The notes: generated by a model not told the origin, from the sequence alone. Numbered from the stretch's first letter, positions 24,401 through 36,546 are shown. The stretch is 64,000 nt of DNA from Papilionanthe hookeriana x Papilionanthe teres (GCA_022702705.1 CM040430.1:71003982-71067981), one strand, 5' to 3'. Numbers and translations are program-made.

Positions 24401-27400
24401 CATAGACGATGACCAGTCGCCGTCCGATCGAGCGTGTATCGAGTGGATGATCCAGATTGCGCCGGATCAGAGAACGTTACATGAACCGCGGGCCCCTAGA
24501 GCGCTGAGTCAGATGGCGGCGTCGAATGGGAGTGCGACGCGTGGGCATTCAGAGCTGCCAAGGATGAGTCGGCGCCGCGTGGATACGTAGAAAAATATGG
24601 ATTTTTTTTTTGATTTATTTAAATACCCAGAAATTAGAAAATCCATATCTTTGTGTAGAAAAATCATAAAAATAAACTAAAAATAATATCTTGCTCAGTG
24701 AACAGAGGAGAATAATGTGGAAAAGAAATCAAGTTATTTTGATGAGTATTTTATTTTTAATTAATTATTTACTCATTTTAGTATTTTAATTCTCCATTTG
24801 CATAGACAATTCACCATGGCATGAGACCATAGGGCTTTTGAAGCCTCTGATCTTGGGAACATTCCCTGAATGTTTCAAGGTTAGAAGCCATCTCTATAGA
24901 AAGTTATGTATTTTTCATGTTTATGTCATTATTTTTGGTATTTTAATTCCAATAATTAGCATATTGTTCAATAAATTCTAGAAAAATTTAGGAAAGTTTC
25001 TTAGGACTAGAGGACCCTAGGATAATTATATCTTGAGTTAATTCATTAAGAATAATCCATATTGGCCTAATTACTCAAAACTGAACTTTAATTAATTAGG
25101 GTTAACCACATATCAAAATAACTTAAAATCAATTCTCCATTGATCTATAGGGTACAGAGAACCTTGAATAAAAATTTGAAGTCAATTGGAAATGATTAGC
25201 CCCACTAAATGAATTAATTAAGCCACATGAGTAAAATTAAACTTTAAAAATTCACAACTCCAAAAATACATTTCAAAAATTCACCAAATTGGTTTTGTGG
25301 GCTCTCTTATATTAGAGGAGTCTATAAAAATTAAAATTGGAATTTTCTAAAATTTTTCATTTTTAATGATATATTTAATATTTTAATAATTAAAAAATAA
25401 TTAAAATCATAAAAATATTAAAAATCATAAAAATGTCATATTTTGACTCCTAATCACTTAGGAACAAACAAAATATTTTCCAAAGTCTCAAAGTAAAGAT
25501 ATTGAATTTTAAATGCTTAAAACAATTTTTAACATTAAAAATATATTTTCCAACCATTTCACTAAATTAATTCCAATAAATCAAAGAAAAATCAGAAAAT
25601 TGTAAAATTTGTTTCTCTGAACTCCTTGAGGTTAGAGAGATTTAAGAAAAATATAAAATCCATTTTTCAACTTTAATTTTATTTTATAATTAATTAACAC
25701 TCCAAAATTCAAAATAATTATAATAAATAAAATATAATTTAAAAAATCAACAAAATTGGTCCAAGTGGTCCTCTGGTCATTAGAAACATCCCATAATTTG
25801 CTTAAGGATAGAAACCTTTCCTTGGTCATGTTGTTGAATTTCCATTAAAAATCTCTATTTTTCATTAAAAATAATTATATAAATAAATTAAATTCAGAAA
25901 AATCACATTTTCTCCTCTAATGTCTTAATTGACATATGAGTGAAGTGACATAAAAATTTCATGTTCATTTGAACTCAATTTAGTGAGTTATGAAATAAAT
26001 AAGCATAAAAGGGCATAATGGTAATTAAAGAATTTAAACCCCTTTATTAAAATTTTAGGTTTAATTAAAATGGAGGGTAAAATATTTGATTTTATCTCTC
26101 TTGGATGATTGAAACCTTGGTAAACTAAAAGGGTAGGAACCCATTAATCACTTTTTAATAAACCAAAATGAAACTTTAATTATTTAAACAAATTTAAATT
26201 TTGGAAGATTAATGAAAATTTGAATTATTAAAAATAAGGATATAACTTGAGAGGATATTAATTCTTTAATAAAAAAATCCCTAAATAAATCACTTCAATA
26301 ATATTTAACTCTTAATTAAGATTTAAATGATGATCCAAACTAAGTAAATTAAAATTAAAAATTAATTAAAAAAATAATATAACCCTTAAATTAAAGGAAA
26401 GCTCAAAATATTAAGTGGTTTAACAATTAAATCAAATTAAATTTAAATTAAATTAAATTAAATTAAGTAAAAATTAAATTAAAATTAAAAATAAATTAAA
26501 TTAACATTTTAACAATTAAATTAAGTTAAATTTAAAATATTGAAATTAAATTAAATTAAATTAAGTTAAATTCAGTTAAATTAAATTAAATTAACATCAT
26601 TCAATAATAAAAGTAAAACAAATTTAAAATGTTAAGATCACTTGAAGTATAGAGATTTAAACCAAAAATAATTTGAACCATATTCCAAACTTAAAACTAC
26701 TAATTAAAACCTCATAATTAAACTGAATCACTTTAAACCATTAACTCAAACTTCAAATTAAGAATGATTAAAATTCTCAACAAACTAACTTGCCCCTAAA
26801 GGCTTTAATTATTATAACTCTTAAACGGAGTATTAAGTGAGATGTCACTTCATTCATCAGGTAATCAAATGCCCAAGTTCACTGTGCAAGAGACAAAGCT
26901 TAACTAAACTCCTAGATGATTAATTCACCTGTACAACTAAATTTACTTGGACTCAAAATAATCTCGGAAATATTGAAATGATGTTTAGGACTCGTCCTAA
27001 ACACTTTCTCAATATGATGTGATGTTTTATAAGAACAATTGAATTTAATTGTTCTTTGATGAAGAAAATCATCCTTAAACAAAATACAATAACCTAGACG
27101 TCATAGGAGTTGACTAGCGATAGGATTAGGACTTTGGTAGACAACCAAAACCTTCCCTTAGCTTTACCTAGGTACTTGTTATAAATATTTAAATGCCTTA
27201 ATATATGTTTTAAGTGCAGCTTGGGATGACGGGAAGACCCCCAGGTATGCTTTTATTTTATTGCAATTTACTTTATGGCAAATTACTTACAGGCACTGTA
27301 CTTTACTTTTCTTGCATGTTAAACAAGATTGTTGCATGAAAACTAAAACCTTTAGGATTGTCCCTAAAACCGAAACCAAAACTAAATTAAAAGTCACCAC

Positions 27401-28790
27401 AAGATAAAATTCACCACCACAACATTCCAAAATATAAAACAACTCAAAATTTAATCACAAACAAAACAACAAAATTACAATTACAACTAAATTAAAACGT
27501 CTAGTTGAATGATCAGGAATACCTCGGATGATGTAACCCATGTGTTGCTAACGAGATTTCCCACGGTCTAAATGAAAGTGTGGAACTCATTCAGTTGAGT
27601 GTAGCAAATTCATTTGGACTAAGTGAATTCGATGAAATTAACGGTGCCGGGATGACGGAACCGTGGGATCTTAATCGGTTTTGTTTAAACAACTTTAAGA
27701 TTTGTTTTAATTAAAATATTAAAAATATTTGGACTTTAAGATTTTTAAACCAAAAAAATTTTCTCATCTCCTGATTATCATTTTCTAAAACTAAAACCTA
27801 TGCAACAACAAGGAGCTTGGAGCACAGTGGGCAGCACGACCATCTTCGTCAGCAAAACTGGAATCTACATCAACAAAACTTTTCTTAGTTTTAAATAACC
27901 AAGCCATAGGATTTCAAGGTAGTTTGCTTAGTGCAACATAAATCCTTAAATTTTCATTAGCCATTTGCATAATCATATTATGCAAATTAAGTCCTAACCG
28001 TTCTTAGGATTCCGAGGTATTCGTTTGGTACGACATAAACCCTCACATCTTCGAGGCTATTTGCGTGATTATATCACAAATATAAGTCTTAATTAATTAA
28101 AATTAGCAGGATTGAAATATTAAATAATTTTCCCAAATTGAAGCCAAACAATAGGATAGTTTGGGAAGTTGTCAAGATTCTTCTTGGATCCTCAGCTTCT
28201 CCTACTTTTCTTCCTTCGGACTCTTAAAATAAACTGTTCCGAATTTGAGCTAATCCCTATTGAAATTTCAAAAATCCAATCCTTTGAAAACCTTAAACTT
28301 TGAAATTCTTTAGAGCAAAACCACTGATCATTATCGAGAGTTTTCTTAAATGATTCCCGTCATTTAAGATGTAATTAACTATGTGGGCTTGCCCTTATGG
28401 GGAACTTTAAGAACCCGTGTAATATAAACCACCGCTTAATTCCTTTATAATAAGCGGGGAACTTGTCAGCTTATAAAATTGGTTCGCAGACCAAACAGAT
28501 GTCACAAATCTTCTAGTTTATTTAATCGAGCCCCATCGTCAAGCAGTGTCTTTGTCCTTCAAGATAGATACACGGTTTGTGATGCGGTGCTCGTTTATAT
28601 AAACTATTTGGGATGTGAGAACGGTTTGATTTCATATCTTAAAATTTTCAAACTTAAAACTATTCTTAAAATCAAATACTACTTTCTAAATTATATATAT
28701 ATTTAAATTAAATTTGAAATCTAAAAAATTTGCCGACAACTTTTGTAGGCGACCCCTTTTCAAAACACATAATCTAAAAATATGCCGACA
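21434..28790 (+). mobile_element. Giant LTR without internal region (solo LTR), ~7.36 kb
   Basis: Runs from TGTTGACCTC to ATGCCGACA with every family landmark: terminal inverted repeat (21,438-21,458), C/A-rich tract (about 22,020-23,200), TATA-like CTATTTAAA (23,769-23,777), donor-like AAAG/GTATGG (GT at 24,209), hairpin (24,286-24,318), GC-rich block (about 24,380-24,590) and AAATT-type microsatellite (about 26,340-26,600). No PBS or coding region follows; after 5 bases the next LTR begins. It differs from the LTRs of the complete element at many positions, so it is an older insertion, most simply a solo LTR left by recombination. Confidence 0.85.
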
Positions 28791-28795
28791 GACTT
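28791..28795 (+). repeat. 5-bp spacer GACTT between two giant LTRs
   Basis: The only sequence between the end of one LTR and the start of the next. It differs by one base from GACCT found outside both ends of the block, so it is probably a target-site duplication shared by two insertions. Confidence 0.5.
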
Positions 28796-28799
28796 CGTT

Positions 28800-28820
28800 G
28801 ACCTCATTTTTGATGAGGTC
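28800..28820 (+). promoter_or_regulatory. LTR-terminal inverted repeat (8-bp stem, 5-nt loop)
   Basis: GACCTCAT, loop TTTTG, ATGAGGTC. It starts four bases inside the LTR and is kept in all five plus-strand copies (2,622-2,642; 21,438-21,458; 28,800-28,820; 48,921-48,941; 61,078-61,098). The loop varies while at least 7 bp of stem stay paired. A related stem is found in the 5' leader at 36,338-36,353. Function unknown. Confidence 0.75.
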
Positions 28821-31188
28821 TTCTCTTCTTCTCTTTAGTACTTCAGGATCTAGCCTTAGGCTTTTCCTTTCGACTATCTTAGAGGACTAGAATCGGGATC
28901 CACCATCTAGAATTTCAAACCACTTCTTAACTCCCCGCAAACTCCACAAACTCGACTCGTAGACCCCTAATCACCTAAAGGGTTGAAATCAAGTGTGGAA
29001 GTTTAAAGGATGAGTTCCTATAGGACTCCTCGGCCTTAGGATCGCCCCAGGCGGCCCGGTCCGGTGAAGGGTCGACTTGCACACACACTACACCCGTGCA
29101 CTACACTTTCACACACCTCTTAAAATCACACCCCTATACCTAACTCGACCTCCCGACTCCTAAAGGTGATTCACATGGATGGTCCTTAACCCCTAAGCCC
29201 TCGCTAAGAGGGTTAGGAACAACATGCTGAGTGCCTCAAATGAGTCCCTTCATGGCTCATATAGGCTTAACATGGCTTCATGGCTCAACCAAAATGATTT
29301 CATCCCACTTATATTCACCCAATCTTCAATTTTTCAAATTTTCAATTTTTTGACCCCCGGGACCCTACACCCGCCAACCTACCCAAAACCCTTGAAATTA
29401 CCCAAATCCTCCAAAATTTCCAAATCACCCAAAATTCCTCAAAACCATTCCTAAACATTTCCACATCACTCAAATTGACCATTCCTAGCAAAAAATACCA
29501 AAAATTCCAGAAATACCCCAATACCCTCCAAATAACCTCCAAATACCCAAAATACCCTTTTGACTCAAAAAATCCAAAAATTCAGAAAATTCCTAGAAAA
29601 TTCCAGAAAATCCCAAATATTCCCAATTTCATTTTGTCCAACTACACCATTGGCTAATTTTGTCAATTTACCCCACTTTTATCAAAACCCCCAATTTGAC
29701 CCATTTTAACCCAAAGTAAACCCAATGTCAAACCAAACCTACCCAATTGACCCAAATTCTGGTCCAATTCAGTTCTAGACTTCAATTCAACATTCCCAAT
29801 ACCAATCTAGACCAAATCCAAGTTCAATTTGATTGACATTTGGATCCAATTCCATTTTTGGCCTTAAAGCCCAATTTGGACCTATGACCCAAACCTAACC
29901 CAAACTCACCCAATTCAACTCCAATTAACCCCAAATCTTTTCTAAACCTTCCTTAACATCCCCATGAACAAAACACTAACATGATTTACCCAAGATTTTG
30001 ATCCAAACCCCACTCAAATTCAACCCAAAATCAAAAGGCCCATTTTCGCCTAAACCCAAACCTAACCCAAATGAGCCCAAACCCCAAAATCAAAACCCAT
30101 CAAAGCTAAAACCTCTTTGAAACACTCCCATAAACATTTCCCAACATTAATTTTACATCACATTCAACTCTAGCCCAACTTTGGCCCATGGTAGCCCATT
30201 TTGGCCCACCTTAGCCTCTTTACCAAAAAGGCCCATATCCAACCCAATTCAAACCCAAATCACCTCAAATTTGTTTCAAACACTCATGACACATCCCTAA
30301 ACCAAACCCAACAATTATTTGGCCCAAGCCTTTACCAAAATTTCATCCCAAGATCCATTTTAAAATTCAAAAGCCCACTTTCCTAAACCATTTAAAAGCC
30401 CATCTAAAACCATTTCAATGAGCCCAAAATTGATTCTAAAGCCCATATGACATTTTCATTTGTCATCCATTTGATCAAAATCATTCCCTAAGTTCCAATT
30501 CCATCATCAAATAAATCTAAATCAAGCATTATGCCAAATTACCCAAAAATACCAAAATATTCCTAAAATCCATTTTCATGAAATCGACTTGACTTTTCCC
30601 AAGCCAAATGGAGCCATGAAGCCATGCACAAGCCATATGCAAGCCATGAGAGCCTCTTTACATGTCACCATGCCATTTTGGGTAAAAGGAGGAGATTCTT
30701 TCCTTAATTCCTAAAGGTGATTAACCACTCCCATGATTCCCCTTAACCATGCTTATGCCTAATCGTGCTTGGATGGTGACTCGACCCTACCGATTATGCC
30801 GAGCCAAGTCACTTTTCCCTCACCCAAAACCAGGCCTCGGGTGGTGCACCTAGCCCAAATGGGTGGGTTGACCCATTTAGGTCCAAATTTAGCCATGCCC
30901 CCATTCCATCTAAATCAAACCCTTTACACATGGCCAATGCTAATCGACTGCACAAGCCTCCAGCCCTGACCCACCTGACCTTGAGGGTGACCCATGCCTG
31001 GCCGGCCGGCCACCCAGTCGCCGGAAAACGCCATGCCCGAGACCTTGGGAGTGAGCCAACATTGAAATTCTCCCTTGCCGAGCCGCCCCATGCCTAGTGG
31101 TCACCATGGCCGTTCTTCTCCTCACCGGAGCAACTCGATCCCAAGCCCTAACTCCCCCGGGAGGCCCTCCACCCTCTCCTATTTAAAC

Positions 31189-31197
31189 TCCACCCCT
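31189..31197 (+). promoter_or_regulatory. Candidate TATA box of the giant LTR
   Basis: CTATTTAAA lies in a C-rich context and is followed by the CCCTCTCGGCC-type segment. The same box is present at 23,769, 51,297 and 63,927, and as CTGTTTAAA at 4,735. It is the best-conserved TATA-like element in the LTR and marks the change from C/A-rich sequence to more complex sequence. The promoter role is inferred from position and conservation only. Confidence 0.55.
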
Positions 31198-31607
31198 CTC
31201 GGCCATGAAGAGGTGCCGAAAAAACCTTAAGGAAACTCTGCCAAAATTGTTCCGCATTACTCCCCATACACAGAGCACTTGATCCCCACCGAAATCCCCC
31301 GCCATTTCTTCTCTCGCGAGCTCAATTTCGTAGTCGAAATCCAAGCCCAAAACCAGGACACTTCTCCACAGTGGACCAATCCTCAAATCGATTGGTCCTA
31401 CACCTTCACCGGACCAAGGGAAGGTGTCCACCAAGAAAAGCCCCATCTCCGAGCCACCCGCTTGCTCCAGCCTCCAAGCTTTGTGATCGGCCGTGGTCGA
31501 AGTCCGACCTCAAACAATTCACTGCACCGAGAGACTTCATCTGGAGCTTGCTAGGACCCAATCGAAGGTGCAACAACTCTCAGATCGAAGCCACACTTCT
31601 CTGAGCA

Positions 31608-31616
31608 AAGGTATGA
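31608..31616 (+). promoter_or_regulatory. Candidate splice donor in R-U5
   Basis: AAAG/GTATGA (GT at 31,611-31,612) fits the plant 5' splice-site consensus. It lies about 415 nt downstream of the TATA-like box. Equivalent donors stand at 5,165, 24,209 and 51,726, and even in the inverted diverged LTR (about 18,165). It is a possible partner for the acceptor at 45,228-45,229 before the AlkB-like ORF. Confidence 0.4.
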
Positions 31617-31687
31617 GCTAATTCTTCATCCCGAGCTTCTGGAGATTCTCCATCTCAAATGCTTTAATTTCAATGCATGTTTACCGT

Positions 31688-31720
31688 ATGGATGTGTTCG
31701 TCTCTTCAAGACGAATCCAT
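31688..31720 (+). promoter_or_regulatory. Conserved 13-bp imperfect hairpin in the LTR
   Basis: ATGGAT + GTG bulge + TTCGTCT, a short loop, then AGACGAA + ATCCAT... reading as a stem of 13 pairs with one bulge (the central A is shared). Counterparts: 5,242-5,274, 24,286-24,318 and 51,803-51,835; stem changes are pairing-neutral (G-U). It falls about 75 nt after the donor-like site, in the presumed leader RNA. Confidence 0.6.
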
Positions 31721-33779
31721 AGAGCATAAGAACACGAAAATCCATTGAGAATCGAGTGAGTTCTTAGGGTTAGAGTGTGGACGGTCACGGGATCGCACCA
31801 GTCATGGACGATGAACGGATGCCGTCCATTTAATACACGCGCGCACGGATGGCCAGGATCGCGCCGGATGAGGAGACGGAACGATACAGCGGGCCCCGGG
31901 ACGGCTGACTCAGATGGCGGTGCCCAATCCCAGCGCGACACGTATCCCTTCGGAGCTGCCGAGGTTTCGCTGGCGCCGCGTGGATAAGTAGGAAAATAGG
32001 CTATTTTTCTATTTATTTAATCGCTGTAACTTTAAAAATCCATATCTTTGTGTAGAAAAATCACAAAAATAAAATAAAAATACCCTCTTGCTCAAGTGAA
32101 CGGAGGAGAATAATGTGGAAAAGAAATTAATTAATTTTGTCTAGTATTTTATTTTTAATTAATTATTTACTCTCTGTATACATTTAATTCTCCATGCATG
32201 CATACAATTCACCATGGCATGAGACCGTAGGGCTTTGAAGCCTCCGAACTTGGGGATATTCCCCGAATTTTCCAAGGTCGAGGCCATCTCCGTAAAAAGT
32301 TATTGATTTTTCAAATTCATGTCATTGTTTTGAGTATTTTAATTCCAATAATTAGCATATTGTGAAATAAATTCTAGTAAAATTTGGTGATGTTCCTTAT
32401 GACTCAGAGAACCCTACGAAAAATAGGTTTTGAAGTTAGCTCATTTCGTACAACCCTAATCGGCTTAAACACTCAAAATAGGCCTCTAATTAATTAGAGC
32501 TAGCCATACATCAAATTGACTTGAAATCAATTCTCCACTGACCTTTAGGATCAGAGGAACCCACCATAAAAATTTGAGGTCAATTGGACTCGGTTAGCCC
32601 TATTAATTGGGTTGATTAAGCCACTTAGTCATTTTAAACTTTAAAAATTCATAACTTTCAAAATATCTTTCAAAAATTCACCAAATTGGTTTTGGAGCCT
32701 CTCTGATATCAGGGGAATTTAAGAAAATTAAAATTTCAATTTTCTAAAAAAGTTGATTTTTAACATTATTTTAATATTTTTAATAATTAAAAAATAATAA
32801 AAATCACAAAAATAATAAAATTCACCAAAATGTCACATTTTGAGTTTTAATCACTTAGGAACAAACCCCATATTTTTCTTAGGTCTATTTGGTGAGATAT
32901 TAATTTTTTAAAGCTCTAGGGTAATTTTAAAATTAAAAAAAATGTATTTTCTAGCATTTTCACTAAAATAATTATAATAAATCAAAGAAAAATCAGAAAA
33001 TTGTAAAATTTAGTTCTCTGGAATCCTTGATATCAGAGAGAATTTTAAAAATTATAAAATTCATTTTTCAACATATATTCTATTTTTAAATTAATTAACA
33101 CTCCAAAACTTAAAATAATTCTAATAAATACAATATAATTCAAAAAATCACCAAAATTGGTCCAAGTGGTCCTCTAGTCATTAGGAATGTCCCCTATTTT
33201 TCTTAAGGATAGAAACTTTCCCTTGGTCATGTTATTAAATTTTCCTTGGAAATCTTTATTTTCTACCAAAAATAATTATATAAATAAATTAAATACAGAA
33301 AAATCACATTTTCTCCTCTCATGCCTTCATTGACATATGAGTGATGTCACATAAAAATTTCAAGTTCATTTGAGCTCAATTTAGTGAGTTATGAAATTAT
33401 TAGGCTTGAAGGGCAAAATGGTAATTAAAATCTTAACCCCTTTAATTAAGACTTTAGGCTTAATAAAATTAATAAGTAAAATATTTGATCCTAATCTGAT
33501 TTGGATGATTGAAATTTAATAATCAAAGGGTAGAAACCCATTAAACAATTTAAAATAATTGAAATAAACCTTAATTAAATAATTGATTAAATTTGGAAGA
33601 ATAATGAAATTGGAATTATTAAAATAGGGATATTATTAGGAAGAGATTTATTCTTTAATTAAAAGATCCCTAGATCAATCATTTCATTAATGTTTAATTC
33701 TTAATTAAAGTAATAATGCAAATTTAAAACATTAAAAGACTTAATTATTAAACTAAAATTAAATTGTTGAACACTTTTA

Positions 33780-34020
33780 AAATTTTAATTAAAATTAAAT
33801 AAAATTAAATAAAATTAAATAAAATTAAATTAAATTAAAAATTAAATTAAATTAAATTAAAAATTAAATTAAATTAAATTAAATTAAATCAAATTAAATT
33901 AAATTAAAAAAAAAATTAAATTAAATCAAATTAATCTAATGTAACATCAAATCAAACTAAATTGAATTAAATTAAATTAAATTAAATTAAATTAAATTAA
34001 ATTAAATTAAGTTGAATTAA
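33780..34020. repeat. AAATT/ATTAA-type microsatellite inside the LTR
   Basis: Imperfect pentamer repeats (AAATT) with scattered variants. Equivalent arrays lie at about 26,340-26,600 and 53,900-54,110, with different repeat numbers. The left element's LTR lacks this region. Array length explains part of the size difference between the two LTRs of the complete element. Confidence 0.9.
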
Positions 34021-36129
34021 ATAACATCACCTAAGACATAAAGAACTCAAAAATAAATTTAAAATAACTTGAACACTATTCCAAACTTAAATCATCAATT
34101 TGAACTTAAATTTGAATCACAAATCATTAAATATCATTTTCGCCTCGAGAGCTTTTACTATTATAACTCCTAAATGGAGTATTAAATGAAATGTCATTTC
34201 ACTCATAAGGATATTCAAATGTCCTAAGTTCACCGAGCAAGTTAACAAAACTTAAAAACCTCGGACGATCGATTCATTTACATAATTAAATTCATTTCGA
34301 CTTAAAACAATCCTAGAAATATCGAAAAGATGTTTAAGATTCGTCTTAAGCACTTCCTCAATATGATAGGATATTTATAAGAACGATTGAACTTAATTGT
34401 TCTTCGATGAAGAAAATCGTCTTCAAACCAAAAACACAAGGAACCTAGACGTCATAGGAAATGACTAGCTATAGGATTAGGAATTTGGTAGAAAACCATA
34501 ACCCTTACCTTAGCTTTACCTAGGAACTTGCTTAAATGTTCTAATCATGTTTTAAGTGCAGCTTGGAATGACGGGAAGACCCTCCATGTACGCTTTTATT
34601 TTATTGCAATTTACCTTATTGCAATTTATTTAATCGCATCGCACTTACTTTTCTTGCATGATAAACAACAGCATGCATGAAAACCTACACCTTTAGGATA
34701 GAAACCAAAACCGAAACCCATAACTAAATTAAAAGACACCACAAGATAAAATTCACCGCCACAACATTCAAAATATAAAACAACTCAAAATTTAATCACA
34801 AACGAACACAAAACTACAACTACAACTAAATTAAAACGTCTTGTTGGATGATCGGGAATACCTCGGATGATGTAACCTACGTGTTGCTAACGGGATTTCC
34901 CACGGTCTAAATGAAAGTGTGGAACTCATTCAGCTGAGTTTAGCAAATTCATCCGGACTAAGTGAATCCGATAAAAATAATGATGCCGAAGGATGGAACC
35001 GTGGGATCTTAACCGGTGTCGTTATAATCAACTTTAAGATTTGTTTTAAAACACAAAAAACACTTGGAAATTAAAACTTCTCTAAACCAAAACACTTTTC
35101 TCATCCCCTGAGTTATGATTTCTAAAACTAAACCTCTGCAACAACAAGGAGCTCGGAGTATGGTGGGCGAAGACGGCCATCGTCGTCGCCAGAAACTTGA
35201 ACCTACATCGCCTAAACCATTCTTAGAATTAAATAACAAAGCCATAGGACTTCGAGGTAGTTTGCCTAGTGCGACATAAATCCTCAACTCTTCGTTAGGC
35301 ATTTGCATTGCAAATTAAGCCCTAACCGGTCTTAGGATTCCGAGGTAGTCGTCCGATACGACATAAACCCTCATATCTTCCAGGCTATTTGTATGATTCT
35401 ATCATATAAAAATAAGCCCTAATTAATTGAAATTGACAAGTTCAAAACATTAAATAAACATTAGGACTTTCCTAAATCCAAGCCAAACAATAGGATAGTC
35501 GGGAGATTATCGAAGTTCACTTCGAATCCGTAATTTCTCCTACTTTTCTTCCTTTCGAATTCCTAAAATAAAATGTTCCAAACTCGGTCCATTTCCTATC
35601 GAGATTCAAAAATTCAATCCTTTCGAAAACTTAAACTTTGAAATTCTTGAGAGCAGAATTATTGATTATTATCGAGAGTTTTCTTAGGTGATTCCCGTCA
35701 CTTAAGATGTAATTAACTATAGGGGCTTGCCCTTATAGGGAATTTTAAAGAACCTGAGTAATATAAACCCCGTTTAATGTTTTCATATTAAGCAGTGGAA
35801 TTTGTCGGCTTATAAAATTGGTTCGCGTACCAAACGGATGTCACAAATCTTCTAGTTTATTTAACCGAGCCCCACCATCAAGCAAGTGTGTCTATCCTCA
35901 GTGGATAGATACACGGCTCAGTGGTGCGGTGCTCGTTTATGTAAACTATTCGGGATGTGAGATCAGCTTGATTTCATATCTTAAAATCTTCAAATTTAAA
36001 ATTATTTTCAAAATCAAATACTACTTTTCAAATTACTTATTTAAATTAAATTTAAAATTCGCCGACAACTTCTGTAGGCGACCCCTTTTCAAAATAAAAC
36101 ACATAACCTAAAAATATGCCGACAACTTC

Positions 36130-36147
36130 TGGCGACTCCGCTGGGGA
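36130..36147 (+). promoter_or_regulatory. Primer binding site, tRNA-Arg type
   Basis: TGGCGACTCCGCTGGGGA, five bases after the LTR end. Its complement fits the 3' end of a plant tRNA-Arg (acceptor GGAGTCG plus CCA), as I recall it, and Ogre elements are reported to use tRNA-Arg. It differs from the tRNA-Asp PBS of the Athila-like elements nearby. Confidence 0.8.
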
Positions 36148-36295
36148 ATAATTCCTCTTTCCATTTTAATCAAATAATTTCGTTTTCAAAATCGGTAGTG
36201 CATCCATGTCCCTTATGGATCAAACTACCCTTCTTTCCGTTGGGATGCTATGTTCATTTCTACCTTGACCAACATTCTCTCGGATTTAGGAGGCA

Positions 36296-36353
36296 CTGTT
36301 TAGACACCCCTAAACAGAGAGGTTCCGAGATCCTTTTACCTCATTTCTGAGGT
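36296..36353 (+). promoter_or_regulatory. Two perfect stem-loops in the 5' leader
   Basis: CTGTTTAG, six-base loop, CTAAACAG (36,296-36,317), then ACCTCA, loop TTTC, TGAGGT (36,338-36,353). They lie 150-210 nt after the PBS in the roughly 400-nt leader before the first ORF, a usual position for RNA dimerisation or packaging signals. The second stem is nearly the same as the LTR-terminal inverted repeat. The rest of the leader, 36,148-36,546, shows no coding sequence. Confidence 0.5.
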
Positions 36354-36546
36354 GGGGTGGACCCCCAATAGGTGTTAGTGATCCTTCGAGTCGAGAAGTC
36401 TTGCTTAAGACTCTCTTTTCCTTTCCAACTCCGATTCAGATTCCTTACATTCTCTACACCTTTGAACACTCCGTTCTAAATAAACAAACCCTCTAATAAG
36501 TGATTCTTTTAATAAGTGTTTCCTTCTTATAAATACATGAACAAGA

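Larger units (their letters stand above)
28796..36124 (+). mobile_element. 5' LTR of complete element (7.33 kb)
   Basis: Starts CGTTGACCTC, the leading T having become C, and ends ATGCCGACA five bases before the PBS. If the TATA-like box at 31,189 is used, U3 is about 2.4 kb and the transcribed R-U5 leader is nearly 5 kb. No protein is supported: C/A-rich, Lys/Pro-type frames at 29,224-29,657, the antisense frame at 35,009-35,308 and the TTG-initiated frame at 35,818-36,111 are by-products of LTR sequence. It differs from the 3' LTR mostly at CAG/CTG positions, with one-base gains and losses. Confidence 0.93.

Noticed and set aside
29224..29657. Open frames rich in Lys, Pro, Tyr and Ile (also 49,341-49,816, 62,183-62,425, 22,108-22,290)
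   Set aside because: They come from the CCAAAAATTCC-type low-complexity tract of the LTR. Both strands are open by composition and the frames are short.
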